Positions 41,616-54,600 of a DNA stretch of 64,000 bases are shown here, one piece after another. Positions within the stretch are counted from its first letter, which is position 1. The number at the start of each line of letters is the position of its first letter. A program made the position numbers and the translations under genes. The stretch is from Endomychus coccineus (lineage: Eukaryota; Arthropoda; Insecta; Coleoptera; Endomychidae): assembly GCA_958510875.1 (NCBI GenBank), contig OY294067.1:277717242-277781241 (forward strand). The letters run 5' to 3'. Below the pieces are notes generated by a model, which worked only from the letters and a program-made list of their open reading frames with translations, did not search any database and was not told where the DNA came from.

Positions 41616-42611
41616 AATAAATTTGAAAACTCTATAATTGACCTTTATCGCAGGTTAGAATGAGCTGATTTTTTCCCTTCATAATTTTTGTTTAATTTCT
41701 TTGTTATACAAGTATCATAAGAACTTCAAATTGAATCTGAGAATGTGATGAGATATTAGGTTCATTATTTTTCGAAAATGAAATTAAATATCAATTATAA
41801 GCTAAAACTTAATAATCTTTTATCTGTAGTACTTTATCTACTATCTACCGTTTCAATTTATGGAGTTCAGTATTTTTTTTTTCAACTTGGAACATTCCAC
41901 GAAGGCATAGCCTAAAATACACTGGCGTGCCGTGGATGTCTAAGTGGATACAAGTAGAATCTTATTTACATGAAATTTAGAGACACCTTATTTGACATTT
42001 TTATCACGTCAGATAAGGTAGGAAATCATCAAATCACAATCAGCAAATTTTTAAGAAGAAAGGAAGACACAACAATCGAATGGTCAGAAGAAGAAATAGT
42101 AAAGTAGGCTTTGTTTCGTACCTTTTTTTTGTAATGTATCCAATCGAATACACACGTACCTTTGCGCTAAATGTACTAGATAGAATTATCATGCCTAAGT
42201 TTAAATGATACTCAAATACATTACTAACAGGAATTGTTGAACTACAGGTATTCATGGAGATGTTAGAAGATGCTGAATGAGTGTGAGTTGACGGTTTTGA
42301 CTTGAACCTAAAGGTCGAAACAGCTGTCAAACTTTCAGCTGCTTTGTTCAGATACTTTTATGATACAGTTTTATTCTTGAATAATGATAATATGCTTAAA
42401 ACTCACCAATTGTTGAAGAGTGTACTAGTGATTCTTTGGTAGTTTCAAAACTAGCCGCATCTGTCACCGATTTCATGGTATTTGCAGTTCTGGTGAACAC
42501 ATTGAACTGAATCTCACTAACTGATGACATTTATTTATCTTATCAAGAGATTATATTGGAGGATATCCATTTGTTATTGTTATGTGCGTTATCTGATAGC
42601 TATGTAATATA

Positions 42612-44184
42612 CCGGGATATCAAAAATTATCTTGGTTAAGGGTGGTTGTGGAATCTAAAACGTGTGTCTTACTTTACGTTTGAAATAATTATGTCACTGT
42701 CACACTGACATCATCAATAATCTACAAATTTCTTACCTATTAATTTCAGTTGTAAAACAATAATGAACTACAAATTTAAAATTATCTTGGTCAAGGGTGG
42801 TTGTGGAATGTAGAACGTGTGTCTTACTTAAAATTGTTGAATATGTTTTGTTGTGTCAGAATCTGTTAAGTCATTGCGTTATTTTCTAATCCAGTTTTTG
42901 AATCATGCCTCTTACCACACAGCACAAAATTTTCATGATTGAAGCCTATTTTCGAACGGGTGCGCTAGTTAATGGAAATTGGCAATACAGTCAACGTTTG
43001 TGTTTGGACAATTTTCGAGAGCACTTCCCAAACGTGGCAATATCACCGGACAATTTTTATGCGTGGCTTACAAATTGTGTTGAAGGGTTCCGCGAAACTG
43101 GTTGTGTGACTCATAAAAAAGGTGATGGTAGACGAAGAGTTCGTACAGAAGAAGTTTTCAATGACGTTCGTCAACGTATGGAATAGGAGCCTGCAAATCC
43201 TTTGAAACGTCGTTCTCAGGAAATTGGACTTTTTTATGGAACATGTCAGAAGATTTTGAAGAAAGACTTGAACATGCATCCATATAAGATGCAAGCACAT
43301 CAAGCTCTTCTGCCCGCAGACCACCTCAGACGCCTTGCTTACTGCCATTGGTTTGTCAATAATTTAATGAATGACGATCTTCTGGACTTAACTTTTTTTT
43401 CTGACGAAGCGTGGTTCCACCTTTCGGGATACATCAATTCTCAAAATATGCGAATGTGGAGCAATGATAGCCCTCATGTTATTACTGAATCGCCACTACA
43501 TGCTCAAAAAATCGGTGTTTGGATGGCAGCTTCTCGCAGAACAATAATTGGGCCAATTTTTTTCGATTTCACCGTCAACGCAGAAAGGTACAGACACAAC
43601 TTTTTGGCTGAATTTGTGCAACAGTTAAACGATGAACTTCGGTACGGTTATTTCCAGCATGACAGTGCAACAGCACATACTACACGAGAAAATATTGCTT
43701 TTCTCCGCGAGTTTTTTGATGAGCGGCTGATAAGTTTGCATACAGAAGTTGAGTTTCCTCTGAGATCACCTTGTTTGTCAATTATGGACTATTTTATATT
43801 TCCTTACTTAAAAAACCAAATTTTCGCAACTCCGGTAAATAATTTGCAAGAACTTCAACAAAGAATAGTTCAGCAATGTGCAACCATAACGCCAGAAATG
43901 CTGCAAAACGGTTTTGACAGCATGAGGATGCGCGTCAACTTGTGCATCGAACAAAACGGGAGACATTTCCAATAATTACTGTAATTCAGTTTTTCTTGTT
44001 AATAAAACCGTTCTTTCATATTTTGTAGTTCGTTATTGTTTTACAACTGAAATAAATAGGTATGAAATTTGTAGGTTATTGATGATGTCAGTGTGACAGT
44101 GACATAATTATTTCAAACGTAAAGTAAGAAACACGTTTTAGATTCCACAACCATCCTTGACCAAGATAATTTTTTATATCCCGG
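42612..44184 (+). mobile_element. Tc1/mariner-like element, 1573 bp, with 155-bp TIRs
   Basis: Ends CCGGGATAT...ATATCCCGG; the inverted arms run about 155 bp (to about 42766 and from about 44029). TA flanks both sides. The empty site at about 59008 in unit B (gtgatatacgattaaat) shows that it inserted after the duplication. It encodes one transposase. Confidence 0.95.
42905..43975 (+). pseudogene. Tc1/mariner-like transposase with one internal stop
   Basis: A single frame of 356 codons is interrupted only by TAG at 43184-43186. The N-terminal HTH region is followed by RRSQEIGLFYGTCQKIL (second HTH), LTFFSDEAWFHLSG (first catalytic Asp), GYFQHDSATAHTT (second Asp) and FPLRSPCLSIMDYF, where the family's SPDL third Asp is Cys. 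So besides the stop, the catalytic triad is broken. Length and order otherwise match full-length transposases. The element was mobile recently enough to leave a clean empty site in unit B. Confidence 0.9.
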
Positions 44185-44186
44185 TA

Positions 44187-44470
44187 CGATTAAATAGAGG
44201 CATAAAGGAAAATCTTTGTGGAACAAAGCCATGATGTGCCTCAACTATTTAACGGAATTGAGTAATATGGTGAAATCTTAGGAAAGCCTAGTTTTGAAAT
44301 CATTGCTCTATGACGTCTTCAAGGCTGACATTCATATGCTATTACCCGATTTGAAACTGATATCTATGACAGAATTTCTAACCAAACGTGATTCTCTCAA
44401 AAAAAACTGTACAACTACTCACTCCCTTCGAACAATTGGAGAAGGAATTGTAATCGTTCAAAAAATCGTT
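44187..44470. other. End of unit A
   Basis: It aligns with 59011-59285 and ends at the tandem junction AATCGTT|GTCACATGG. No gene was recognised. Confidence 0.7.
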
Positions 44471-44489
44471 GTCACATGGCTTTGATTCT

Positions 44490-45420
44490 GACCTGCGGTT
44501 CTAGTAGCGTCTCAGGCTGCCCCCTGAATAGACGCCCTTGGTTTGCACTCCATCCCTTTAGGGAGCCATTGCAGCTAAGCCTGTAGACCGACATCAATGC
44601 GAGATTCCTCATTGATAGGGGCGGCACGCCCAGCAAGACCCTCAATACCGGTCGGTGTACTCTTCCTCGTGAATGTAATGCCTCTGAGGAAGAGTCCCTG
44701 TATGCTGTCTGGAAGTTTCTGGGCTTTAACCAGTTCTTTTTGACCATACGAGGACTACATAAGTCTTGGGAAAATAATGTCTGAGATCTCCACATCAGCT
44801 ACTTGGGTCCCAAACCCCACTTCATGCCAATTGCTCTCTCACACTGCCAAAAGATTATCATAACATTTTGGCACCTAGTCTCTAATTGCTTCTGCCAGAG
44901 TAGTTTTTTGTCCAGGGTGACTACCACATATTTCATCGTCTCCGAAAACACAACTGATTTGCCCCTGATTACCATCTTCTGCAGAGGCTAATTTTGTACC
45001 TTCTGGAGAAGATGATAATAGTAGTTTTCTACTGCTAAATGGAGAGTTTGTTCTCTCTACTCCAGACTCCCTTAATTATCAAGGCTTGCTGAACAAGCTT
45101 CTGCAAGGTACCCTCGTAGACTCCTCTGGAGAGTATGGCGATGTCATCCGCATAGCTTACCGCCTCAATACCAGCACGGCTCAACCTTACTAGCAGCTCA
45201 TCAATGACCAAACTCTATAGAAGGGGGGAGAATACCCCACACTGTGGACACCCCTCTCATAAAGACCCTTTCAGAGTATAATCTTGCCACGTCGTGGCTT
45301 ATGCGAAAAAAGCATACGCCAAAGACGGAGTGAGTGTAGCAGTCTTTCCTCCTTTCAGCTTATTAACACACTCCGTATTAACCCTCCAGGCATTTGCGTA
45401 GCGTACTGACCGACCTCCTA
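44490..45420 (-). pseudogene. R1-like LINE relic (unit B)
   Basis: Counterpart of 13411-14330; the minus strand at about 45140-45160 reads YADDIAIL, and the C-x-x-A-MI-x-x-W-x-C region lies near 44830-44880. It is truncated at its 3' side by the duplication junction. Confidence 0.7.
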
Positions 45421-45904
45421 GTAAAATCTCAGAATGAATTTGATGAATATCTATCACCAAGGGCTTTTGAATTTTATAATGAAACCTGTGGTAACAAAAG
45501 CTAAAATGCCAAAAAAATATCAGAGGAATGAGCAAAAATCTCGTAGTATTCAATGCATCAGTCTTCGTTACGATATAACTGTGACGTTACTTTGATCTTC
45601 CCTGCTTGTAATTTCTAGTATGCAATATTCCATCACGTTGAAATCTCATGACATTCATGTTTAATATAATCTATAGACATGTGACACACGAAAATGCTGT
45701 GCGATTCAAACGAGACTCCTTGTAACTATCACTAACAATGAAATTAATCTTGCTTGTTCGTTTCAAAAATGTATTGTTTCCTTGATATCATAAATTTAAA
45801 CACTACCAAGTTGAAATCTCTTTTATTAGTAACTTTTTTTCAGTCTTATTACGCCATCTTCAGGCGGTAATAAAAATTAAAAGTGTTATCAACATACGAT
45901 AATA
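45421..45904. other. Spacer with a Penelope-like end fragment
   Basis: ACGCCATCTTCAGGCGG at about 45851 is typical of Penelope-like termini. It is not in unit A at the same place (about 14560-14585). Confidence 0.4.
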
Positions 45905-48860
45905 ATTTATTTGGTCAAAACTTATTTTACTTCTCAACATAATCTCTTTGTAGCCCGATACACTTTGTCCAACGTTTTTATAATTTTTCGATGCCTTCCA
46001 AATAATACTTTTTCGGCAATCCTAAATAGGCGTTTGTTTCAGCGATAATCTCATGTGAATATCAGTACATAGAACAATATTATATAACACACAATTTCCA
46101 ACACCCCCTCTTTATGTAATATTACACTAATCCTTGTAATCCCATCTTCTCCACATTGAGATTCAGTTTTTCATTTTTGTTTTCTGAGAATATCAATGTC
46201 ATCAACGTAAAGTGCTATGACTAATTGATTTCCTTTGATGTTCTTATGATATATACAGGAATCGTGTTTCGATTGGAGGAAGTTCAAACTCTTCAAGACT
46301 GAATCGAGTTCTTGATTCCAGGCTCTACTTAATTGTTTGAGACCATATAGTGTTTTATAAAGTTGGCAAATTCTTCCATCTGGTAATTCCATGTAAATCT
46401 CTTCATTCAGCTTAGGATGTAGAAACGCTGTGACAACATCCATTTGATCGATTTCCCAGTTGTACTTTGCAGCCAGGGCCAATAAAAGTCTGATAGAGCT
46501 GTAACGAACTACAGGAGAAAATGTTTCTTCATAGTCTAAAGCTGGATTCTGAGAATATCCCTTAGCCACAAGTCGGGCTTTATATTTTTCAATTTCTCCA
46601 GTTGCTGTGCGTTTCGTTTTAAATATCCATTTACTTTTGATTGACTTTTTGCTAGGAGTATATGAACAGAGAGACCAAGTTTCATTTTCATTATGTGATT
46701 TCATTTCTTCTTCCATAGCTTTTCTCCATTTCACTGAGTTCGGACAAGACAAAGCTTCTTCAAGAGTTTGTGGATCAGGATCATACCAAGTATCGCTGAC
46801 AATGTTAACAAAATCCGAATTGAATATATTGCGATTGTCCTGTCTTTGCCTCGTAGACCTGCGTAGAAAATTTTATGCAACATTCTCTGTTTGTGATTGT
46901 CCGTCTATTGAAATATTGATATCTGCTGTGAAGTCTTTTTACGTTCATTCCCAGATGACATATTTTCTGATAATAATGATGATGAGGACACCCCCTCTTC
47001 AACAATAGTTCCGATACTTTCTATAATTTGTAGAGATTCTGACTGCTGTTGACAATCACTGTCATCAAATTTTGAAAATGTGTCTCTTGACATTTCATAT
47101 GTGTCAGATATGAGTTCATTTTCGCGGAAAGCAGCATCTCTTTCAATAACTAATTTCTTAGTTTTAGGGTGAATGAAACGGCACCCTTTTGAATTCTCAC
47201 TGTATCCAACAAAAATATATTCTTCAGCTTTGGGGTCCATTTTCCTTCTTTTCTGTTTCGGCACAAAAACTAAAGCTTTACAACCAAATACTTTCAGATG
47301 TGATGAGTTCGATTTCTTTCCCGTCCAAATTTCAGATGGTGTAACGTTTCGAAGTGCTTTTGTTGGAACACAGTTTTTTAAGTAAGTAGCCGTGTTAACT
47401 GCTTCACCCCGAAAACATGTACTCAACTTTGAATGGAATAAAATACTTCGAGCTGTTTCGATCAAAGTTCTATTAAGTCTCTCAGCTACGCCATGTGGAT
47501 TATAAGGATCCTTAGTTTGATGTTGAATTCCAGCGGATTTGAGAATTTGTAGTAACCTTCCGTTGACGTATTCTGTGCCGTTATCAGTTCTCGGACAGTT
47601 CATCCTGCAACCAGTAAGGTTTTCAGCAAATTCTTTATACTCTTTGAATTTTTCAACAACTTCCGTTTTTGAACGAAGGAAATATACTTTCGAGAAACGA
47701 CTGTAATCATCGGTGAAGGCTAAAAAATATTTCGCACCTCCAATAGACATTTCTTGTATAGGACCACATATATCTGAATGAACCAGTTCTAAAAACTGTA
47801 CTGCACGAGTTACACTACATTTGTTGAAGTGACTTCTATGAAACTTTCCTTTAACACATTCTTCATGATTCTCATTCCCAGACAATAATGTGCTTCTCCC
47901 AAGTCTTTTACTTGATTAGGATTCATAGCCTCTTTCTGGCGGGCCATTTCTTCAAGTTTGAAAATAGGTAAAAATCGGGAGGTCGTCAAATCTGGATACT
48001 ATGGTGGATGACGAACCAATTCTCCTGGAGGAAGAACACTTTTTTCTTTGCCAAATGCTTTGAATCCACGTCAAGTGGATCCAACAGCTTTGCTGCTGAT
48101 CTTTTTGCCCTTTTCAAGGTAATCAATATGGACGATACCGTGTGCGTCTCAAAAAACTGTGGCCATGACCTGGTAGGACGATAAACTCACTTTGGCCTTT
48201 TTTGGCTTCGTTTCGTCAGGACAAGTCCACTGTTTCGACAGTTCTTTGGTCACTGCTGTGTTGTGATGGATCCATATTTCGTCCTGGGTCACGAAACATC
48301 CCAAAAAGTCATTCTAATGGTGGTTGAACATCGCCAAACACTCCTTTGGAGCTCTCACACGGTCGCGCTTGTTGTCAACAGAGAGCAGATGAGGCACCCA
48401 CCTGGCAAAAATAGATTTCTCGTATTCAAAAATTTATGCAAAATGTTTCGTACCCGTTCGGTTGATATGCCTATAGCCTCAGCAATCTCGTGCACTTCAT
48501 TTCTCCGATCGTCCAATATCATACCATGGATATTATCGACGATTTGTAGCGTTGTAATCTCAATCGGACGGCCAAAACGTTGGGCGTCCTCTATGGTCAT
48601 AGTACCACAACGAAAATCAGTAAACCACTTGTGAATCGTTCCAATCGATGGTGAGGAGTCCCCATAATGTTTAACAAGCGATGGTTCGGCTTGCGCAATG
48701 TTTCGCAAAAAAATAATGTTTAATCAAAACGCAATTTTCACTTTTTCATATGTTTACAAAAATCTTCAAGGTTGCTGCTTCCGATGAGTGTCGAAACAGA
48801 ACTGAATGACATATCACTCAGAAAATTGTAATGCGTTCTAGTTAAAGATGGTACATCACA
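45905..48860 (-). pseudogene. Mariner relic (unit B), split by a Copia insertion
   Basis: 45925-46075 matches 14585-14730, and 47970-48860 matches 14740-15620. The minus strand around 48380-48700 keeps VKHYGDSSPSIGTIHKWFTD and SADIRHRRS-like mariner N-terminal text. The middle is interrupted at about 46080-47935. Confidence 0.75.
46171..47885 (-). pseudogene. Copia-type pol fragment (integrase and reverse transcriptase)
   Basis: 47885-46905 encodes the integrase core: LVHSDICGP (Asp), RTDNGTEYVN (Asp) and NPHGVAERLNRT (Glu), an intact D-D-E set, then the GKKSNSSHLKVFGC block. A frameshift near 46800-46905 precedes 46752-46171, which has the RT part: WIFKTKRTATGEIEKYKARL, VVTAFLHPKLNEEIYM and ALYVDDIDIL (YVDD). 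The RNase H end, the gag/protease start and both LTRs are missing, so this is an internal fragment about 1.85 kb long. Confidence 0.9.
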
Positions 48861-49431
48861 AATATCACATGGGATTCTCGATTGTGGCGCCATCTGTTCT
48901 ATTTTTCAGGAACTTTTACCTTGCCTTCGTACTAGACTTTCATTTCACAACATAGATGGGAATCCATATGACATAGAGTGGAAGGAAAGAATTTTTTATT
49001 GTTTTCTTTATAAATTTTTGACATACCTAACTGGATTAACCAAGGCTGTCTGCATGGTTATGCTTCTTCCACTTAGCAATGTTTGACGAAGAACGAAAGA
49101 AAAGTAAAGAGAAGAATAGTTCCACTTAAGTTTAACATAGTCCATCCAGAATTCCAAGAATTGATGAAGATTGCGATAACACAATAATAACAGGGAAACG
49201 ATTTGTGTACTTATTTTATTGATCACAACACAAAATAATCTACAAAAATATTTGACTTTCTATGGAAGTAGTTTCATATGATAAATGGATTGATTAAAAG
49301 ATGATAATCATCGTATATAAGGTAAAGTATTTTTATTTATATCTCGGATTAGAACTAATTGATGTTTTTTTTTGATTGCAGTGAATGATCAATTGAATTT
49401 TATTTTTTGTTTTAAATAGGAATTCCACATT
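48861..49431. other. 3' flank of caspase B
   Basis: It aligns with 15630-16140. No gene was recognised. A poly-A signal on the minus strand is possible around 49210-49230 (AATAAAATAAG), about 200 bp past the stop. Confidence 0.4.
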
Positions 49432-49790
49432 TCAGCAAGGCGAATGTGGTTTTGGAGGTGATATTTTATGAACATTAGATTTTAACTTCTTCGTCAAGTC
49501 CAATAATTGAGATTGTTGTTCTTGTAACTTAAGTATCAAATTTCTTTCTTTATTTCTATTCAGATAGAACTTCTTCTTTAATGTAGATACAAAAATTGGC
49601 ATTTGCTTCGCATACCGCTTTCCGGAAGAATTAGTTGCTTCCTCTTCATCGTAGTAATTTTTACAAATACACTTTGATGTACGCAAAAGTAATTCCAATA
49701 CATGATCTCTTCTACCATAAGTGGAAAAATTTCTACATAATTCTTGTATGAACCAAGTGCCATCAATTTCATTTCTGAATGAGACTTGAC
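49432..49790 (-). CDS. Caspase B exon 4 (p10 and coiled-coil tail)
   Basis: Acceptor ccag at 49791-49794; encodes QVSFRNEIDGTWFIQELC, then RRDHVLELLLRTSKCICKN, then KQMPIFVSTL, the Leu/Gln helix and the tail SPPKPHSPC before TGA. Confidence 0.85.
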
Positions 49791-51603
49791 CTGGAAAAAA
49801 CATTAGAAAATCAAAAGAAGTCAAATACTCGATTAGAAGCAATGGCACAACGAGAAATTTGCAAAATATTTCGAAGTTATGTGTCATAAATTTGATGATA
49901 TTATTTAACATATGAATAATAGTTGATGAAATTTTACCTTCTAGTGTGCTGTAGACCCATAACATATTGGGATAAATATTTTGCTTTGCAAATGTTGTCC
50001 GAGGTACTAATGATGCCGTAAAATCATTTCCACTTAAAATGCACCGGGTTTTCCCTTTACATGCCTACAGAATAAGATGTCTAATTAGCTTAAAATAAAA
50101 TTGAGTAGTTTGGTAATTGAGTTATCCTTTGTGATTGGCGATTTTCGAACAAATTAAGATAGCTACTTTTTTTAAAGTTGAGTAATACTACAAAATCAAG
50201 TATGTTAGGGTGGACAGAGACTGGCCCACAGTATTGTCCCGCCGGTGAAACTCAGGTGGGCCATTATATCCTTCAGTCCGTAAAAGTGCCGGGAGTGGAC
50301 GGTATTCCCTAGGCTGTGCTTTCTAGGGGATTGGCGGAGATCGTCGGGTGCTTCGTAAGACTTGCTTGTAGTACACATTCCACGTAAACGTGCACGTCTA
50401 GAGTAGTTTTCATCCCTCAAACGGGGACAGCAAGCTACGCCAACGCCAAGGATCTTCGACTTACTTACCCTAGAAGGAATGATCTGCCATACCATACATC
50501 GTTCTAATGGTCTTGATTTTATTCTTCAGATTAGCAATAGTTAGACCAGAAATTTCCATTTCTTTGACAATAGAACCCAATGCATTTTCTCGTTCATGTC
50601 TATTTCTATATCTATCCGTTCGGTGGTTCCAAAGATAATCATGCTTATGATATAATTCGAGAAATTCCATCATTACATTTTTGGTCCACTTGAGGCTCAT
50701 TCTTTGGTTGGTAAAATAACTCTCAGAATACACAAATGAAACACACGCATGTGCATCTCGGCCAGATGCGTTCAACTAAAATTGATTCGTGAGAACGTGC
50801 CTTTATACTCATCAGTTTCCCTCATTGAAAACCAGATTGAGTATTTAGGATATGCGGTAGAGACCTTTCTAGACCACCGAGGTCTAGTATGGAGTAGACA
50901 AGTAGTGTGTTAAGCATTGGGAGCCGCCGGTAATGTGTCGGACATTCTGTCCTTCTCGCACATGTAGTACGCTCGTAGTGAGCCCTCACTCACACGGTCT
51001 CCCCTTCTACACCGAATTTTTAACTTTCAGGAAGTTGTTAAAATCAAATAGGCGCGCTTTTTAAAGTTGTGGAGCAGAAAAAGTAATATAGGGATCCGAA
51101 ATGATAATTAGGTATCTGCTTTACCATTCCAGTATGGCGGACGAGTTGTCAGATTATTTGTTTACGTACATATGAAGCAATGCGGAATGCGTATATCTTG
51201 ATTTTGTTTCTAATTTAAGTGGTGATCTGTGAGGAGAGTAGATTTAATTTTGATTTCTGGAAAAGTCATAGGAAATATCGTATAACAAGTTTTGGAGTTT
51301 ATGAAATATAAACTTATGCCTCTAATGAAAATGTCAGGTGGAATCGAAAAAGTAATACGTACTTCAATCCCCAAGAGTGATAATTATGTTAAGTTATAAA
51401 ACATAATATAATTTTATTATGTTGAATAAATATATTGGAAATGTGTATAAGTGTGTAACACAATAAAAAAAGTTGTCAGGTTGTCGTAACAACATCAGTC
51501 ATATTATCAATTGAAGTATCGGGCAAAGTCTTATTTGTATTGAAATTAAGTCTAAAACAAGAAATATAATCATAAATGATAGTAACATTGCTTGCAAATT
51601 GAT

Positions 51604-51673
<70 letters not shown>

Positions 51674-54600
51674 TACTTCTTTACAGCTTTATTAATAGTG
51701 GGCTTAGCATCTGACGATAATACATATCTATTACCCGTATTGGTTATATATTTATCTTCAAAATGGTCACTACCAACTGTAGAAGACTTCGATATTTGAC
51801 TTTCTTGCAAATCAAAAAATTCACACCACTCTTTTTCAAATCTACAAAAAAAAATAAACAAACACGTAGGTTATGTATAGATTCTATTATACGTATTTCA
51901 TTATAAAAAAAACTTACTTAAAAAAACTCTTATATGGACTTGGCGGGTTTTTACTTTTCTTACAAGATTTGCAAATGCCAACCATTTTTATTAGTATCAC
52001 AAAGAGTATAAGAATATAACAGAACTTTGAAATATAATATAACGCGCGCATACCGTCATAGTTGAGGAGAATTAAGGGGGAATCGTGCGAGTGAGAGCGC
52101 AGTACATGTGTGCGAGAAGGACAGAATGTCCGAAAAATTACCCGTGAAAGGCTTAGTTGTCTACTCTATGTATAGACCTCGTTGTTCTAGACATAGAGGC
52201 GCCCGCTATGTATATTGTCTATCTGGGAACAATACCTTAGCGTACCCTGTTTGTACACAATAGTTAGTATAAGTCAACTCGCTAATAAGAGTAAACATTA
52301 CTTGAGGTCGATTTGGTATTTTTATTTAATTCTGGTTCTTCGAACAATATAGTCCAGTCAATGACAGCTTTGATTCGTAAATTCTCTCGTAAGTCACTTA
52401 TTTTGATCACAATGGTCCATTCGATTCGTAATCACCTATAGACAAAAGCCGACCCCATCCCAACTGGGGGAAATTGTTTATACGGCTAATAAACAATAAA
52501 TAACTATAAATGAACGACGATTCTAGTACAACATTTAATAAAATTGGAAAATGTATAAAAATGGCTAATTTTGACTGATTTTGATGGTAATGTTGATGTT
52601 ATTGTTAATTTATAAACCAAAAAAAGTTGAGATGAGGTTGAGTTTAAAGTCAATTTCGGATAATTTAGACTTAATGAGCATGAATCTTTGGTCTATATGT
52701 CCGCCAATTCTTTATAAAACATCAGATTGTTGATTAACAAATTGTCAAATGAAAAAAAGTTGGTGCGATTTGAATCAAAATTGTTTATTGATTCACCTCT
52801 TTCCTCCCCTTTTGACTACGGGCCTGATACTGTGCGTGCGTGAGTGTGTGCAGCTGGTATTATAGAATGTCAGCAGTTGAAAAAACTTTCGAAGCATTTA
52901 TTTCATGCACACTCGGGCCAATTTTCTTTCTTTTTTAAATTTGTTAATTAACAAATTGTTTAACAATATATTGTTTTATGAGCAATTGATCGAAGTTTCT
53001 TGCTCATCAAGTCTAAATTATCCGGAATCGACTGTAAGCTCAAACCACGCGCCAATTTTAATTTTTTCGTTTATTTATTGTTATAAATATTGATTCTGCC
53101 AATCAATTGAATGAATATAAAGGGTGTTTCTTTTAAAGGCTGAGAACTTTGAATTAGCCACACTGTTTTATGTGTTAGCCAATTTGACAGTTCTCTGTTG
53201 TCTTAAGATTAGTTTTGTTTGGCAATTGATCATGAATAGACTCACCCTGGAGCAACGTTTGCAAATTGCTCAATCTATTTTGAAAACTACGGTTCAATTC
53301 GAGAAACACGTCGGGCATTACGTGCGTTTTATGGTACCATTAATCGTCCATCACAGCGATTAATTCGAGAATCTATGGACCATTTTCGCAATACGTTCAC
53401 TCTAAACGATAATACGCATCCCGAAAGATGTCGTACAGTGCGCGTGTTGATGATGATCCAAATTTGTCAATTCGTCATCGTGCTCAACATTTAAACTTGT
53501 GTCCATCCACTTTATGGGAAATTCCGCGTGAAGATTTTAATTTACGTGCTTACAAAATTCAATTTGTGTAGGAGTTGAACCCACACGAACCCGAATCATC
53601 ATCGTTCTTGCCGTACATTTGGTGAATGGGCCGAACATTGCCATTGGTCCACAATTTAATTGGCCACCTCGTTCGTGCTATTCGACGCCATTAGATTAAT
53701 TTCTTTGGGGATGTCTGCATGTCTGCACCGATAAACCAGAAAAAATTGAACACTTGGAAGCCAACATTCGACGCGTTATTGCCGAAATACAGCCTGATTT
53801 ATTGCGAAGACTGTGTGAAAATTGAACCTTCAGTTTATCATGTACGAGCCTGCCGCTGTAAACACATGTCCCAAATAATACTCAAACAGTAATGCCAAAA
53901 AATTATCTTTCGAATAAAGCCAATTTCATGGATATTAAAAACATTTTTCTGTATTTCATTTCAATTTAAAGTTCTCCCAAAAAAAACAGCCTTTTTATGC
54001 ATTACCATCCAAAATCAGCTATTTTATACGTTTTCCAAGTTTTTTAAATATTGTACTAGAATCGTCGTTTACTTATTGTTTATTAGCCGTATAAACATTT
54101 TCCTCCAGTTGGGATGTGGTCGGCTTTTGTCTATAGGTGATTACGAATCGAAAGAGCCATATTACATCAAAATCGGTGATTTACAATAGAATTTAGTCAG
54201 TGTGGTCAATTTTGGGCTCCATTGACTGGACTAATACAGCGAACACTTAGGATTCAAGACATTCTGAAAAACAGGAACCTAAAAGTTTCTAGAAGTAACA
54301 CCACGCCCTAGGTTCCTTTTTTTCTCTCACCCCCCTGTAATAATAATAATTATTATAAAGGATATATTGAGTTTCATATTCCCATTTTTTCAATCATATG
54401 AAAGCTGCATCTAATAAGTTGCCAAGATAGTTTCAATTTGACTTCAACTCCATCTGTTTGACCGACATATACAACATTACATTTTTCAAAGGTCACTTTA
54501 TACAAAATTACGAATAAATCGATATCCAACTAGGAGATGAGATTACCTGAAATACGAACATCTTAGGGATATGAGTTATCCTCTTGCAGGCGGCGAATTT

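Larger units (their letters stand above)
50875..52184. mobile_element. P-like DNA transposon, 1310 bp, non-autonomous
   Basis: 8-bp target duplication TTCTAGAC at 50867-50874 and 52185-52192. The ends CACCGAGGTCTA and (inverted) CAACGAGGTCTA start inverted arms of about 140 bp with CGGACATTCTGTCCTTCTCG in common. The empty site in unit A reads TTCCTAGACATAGAGG (about 24089). A THAP-type exon pair inside and the 8-bp duplication support the P superfamily over hAT. Confidence 0.8.
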
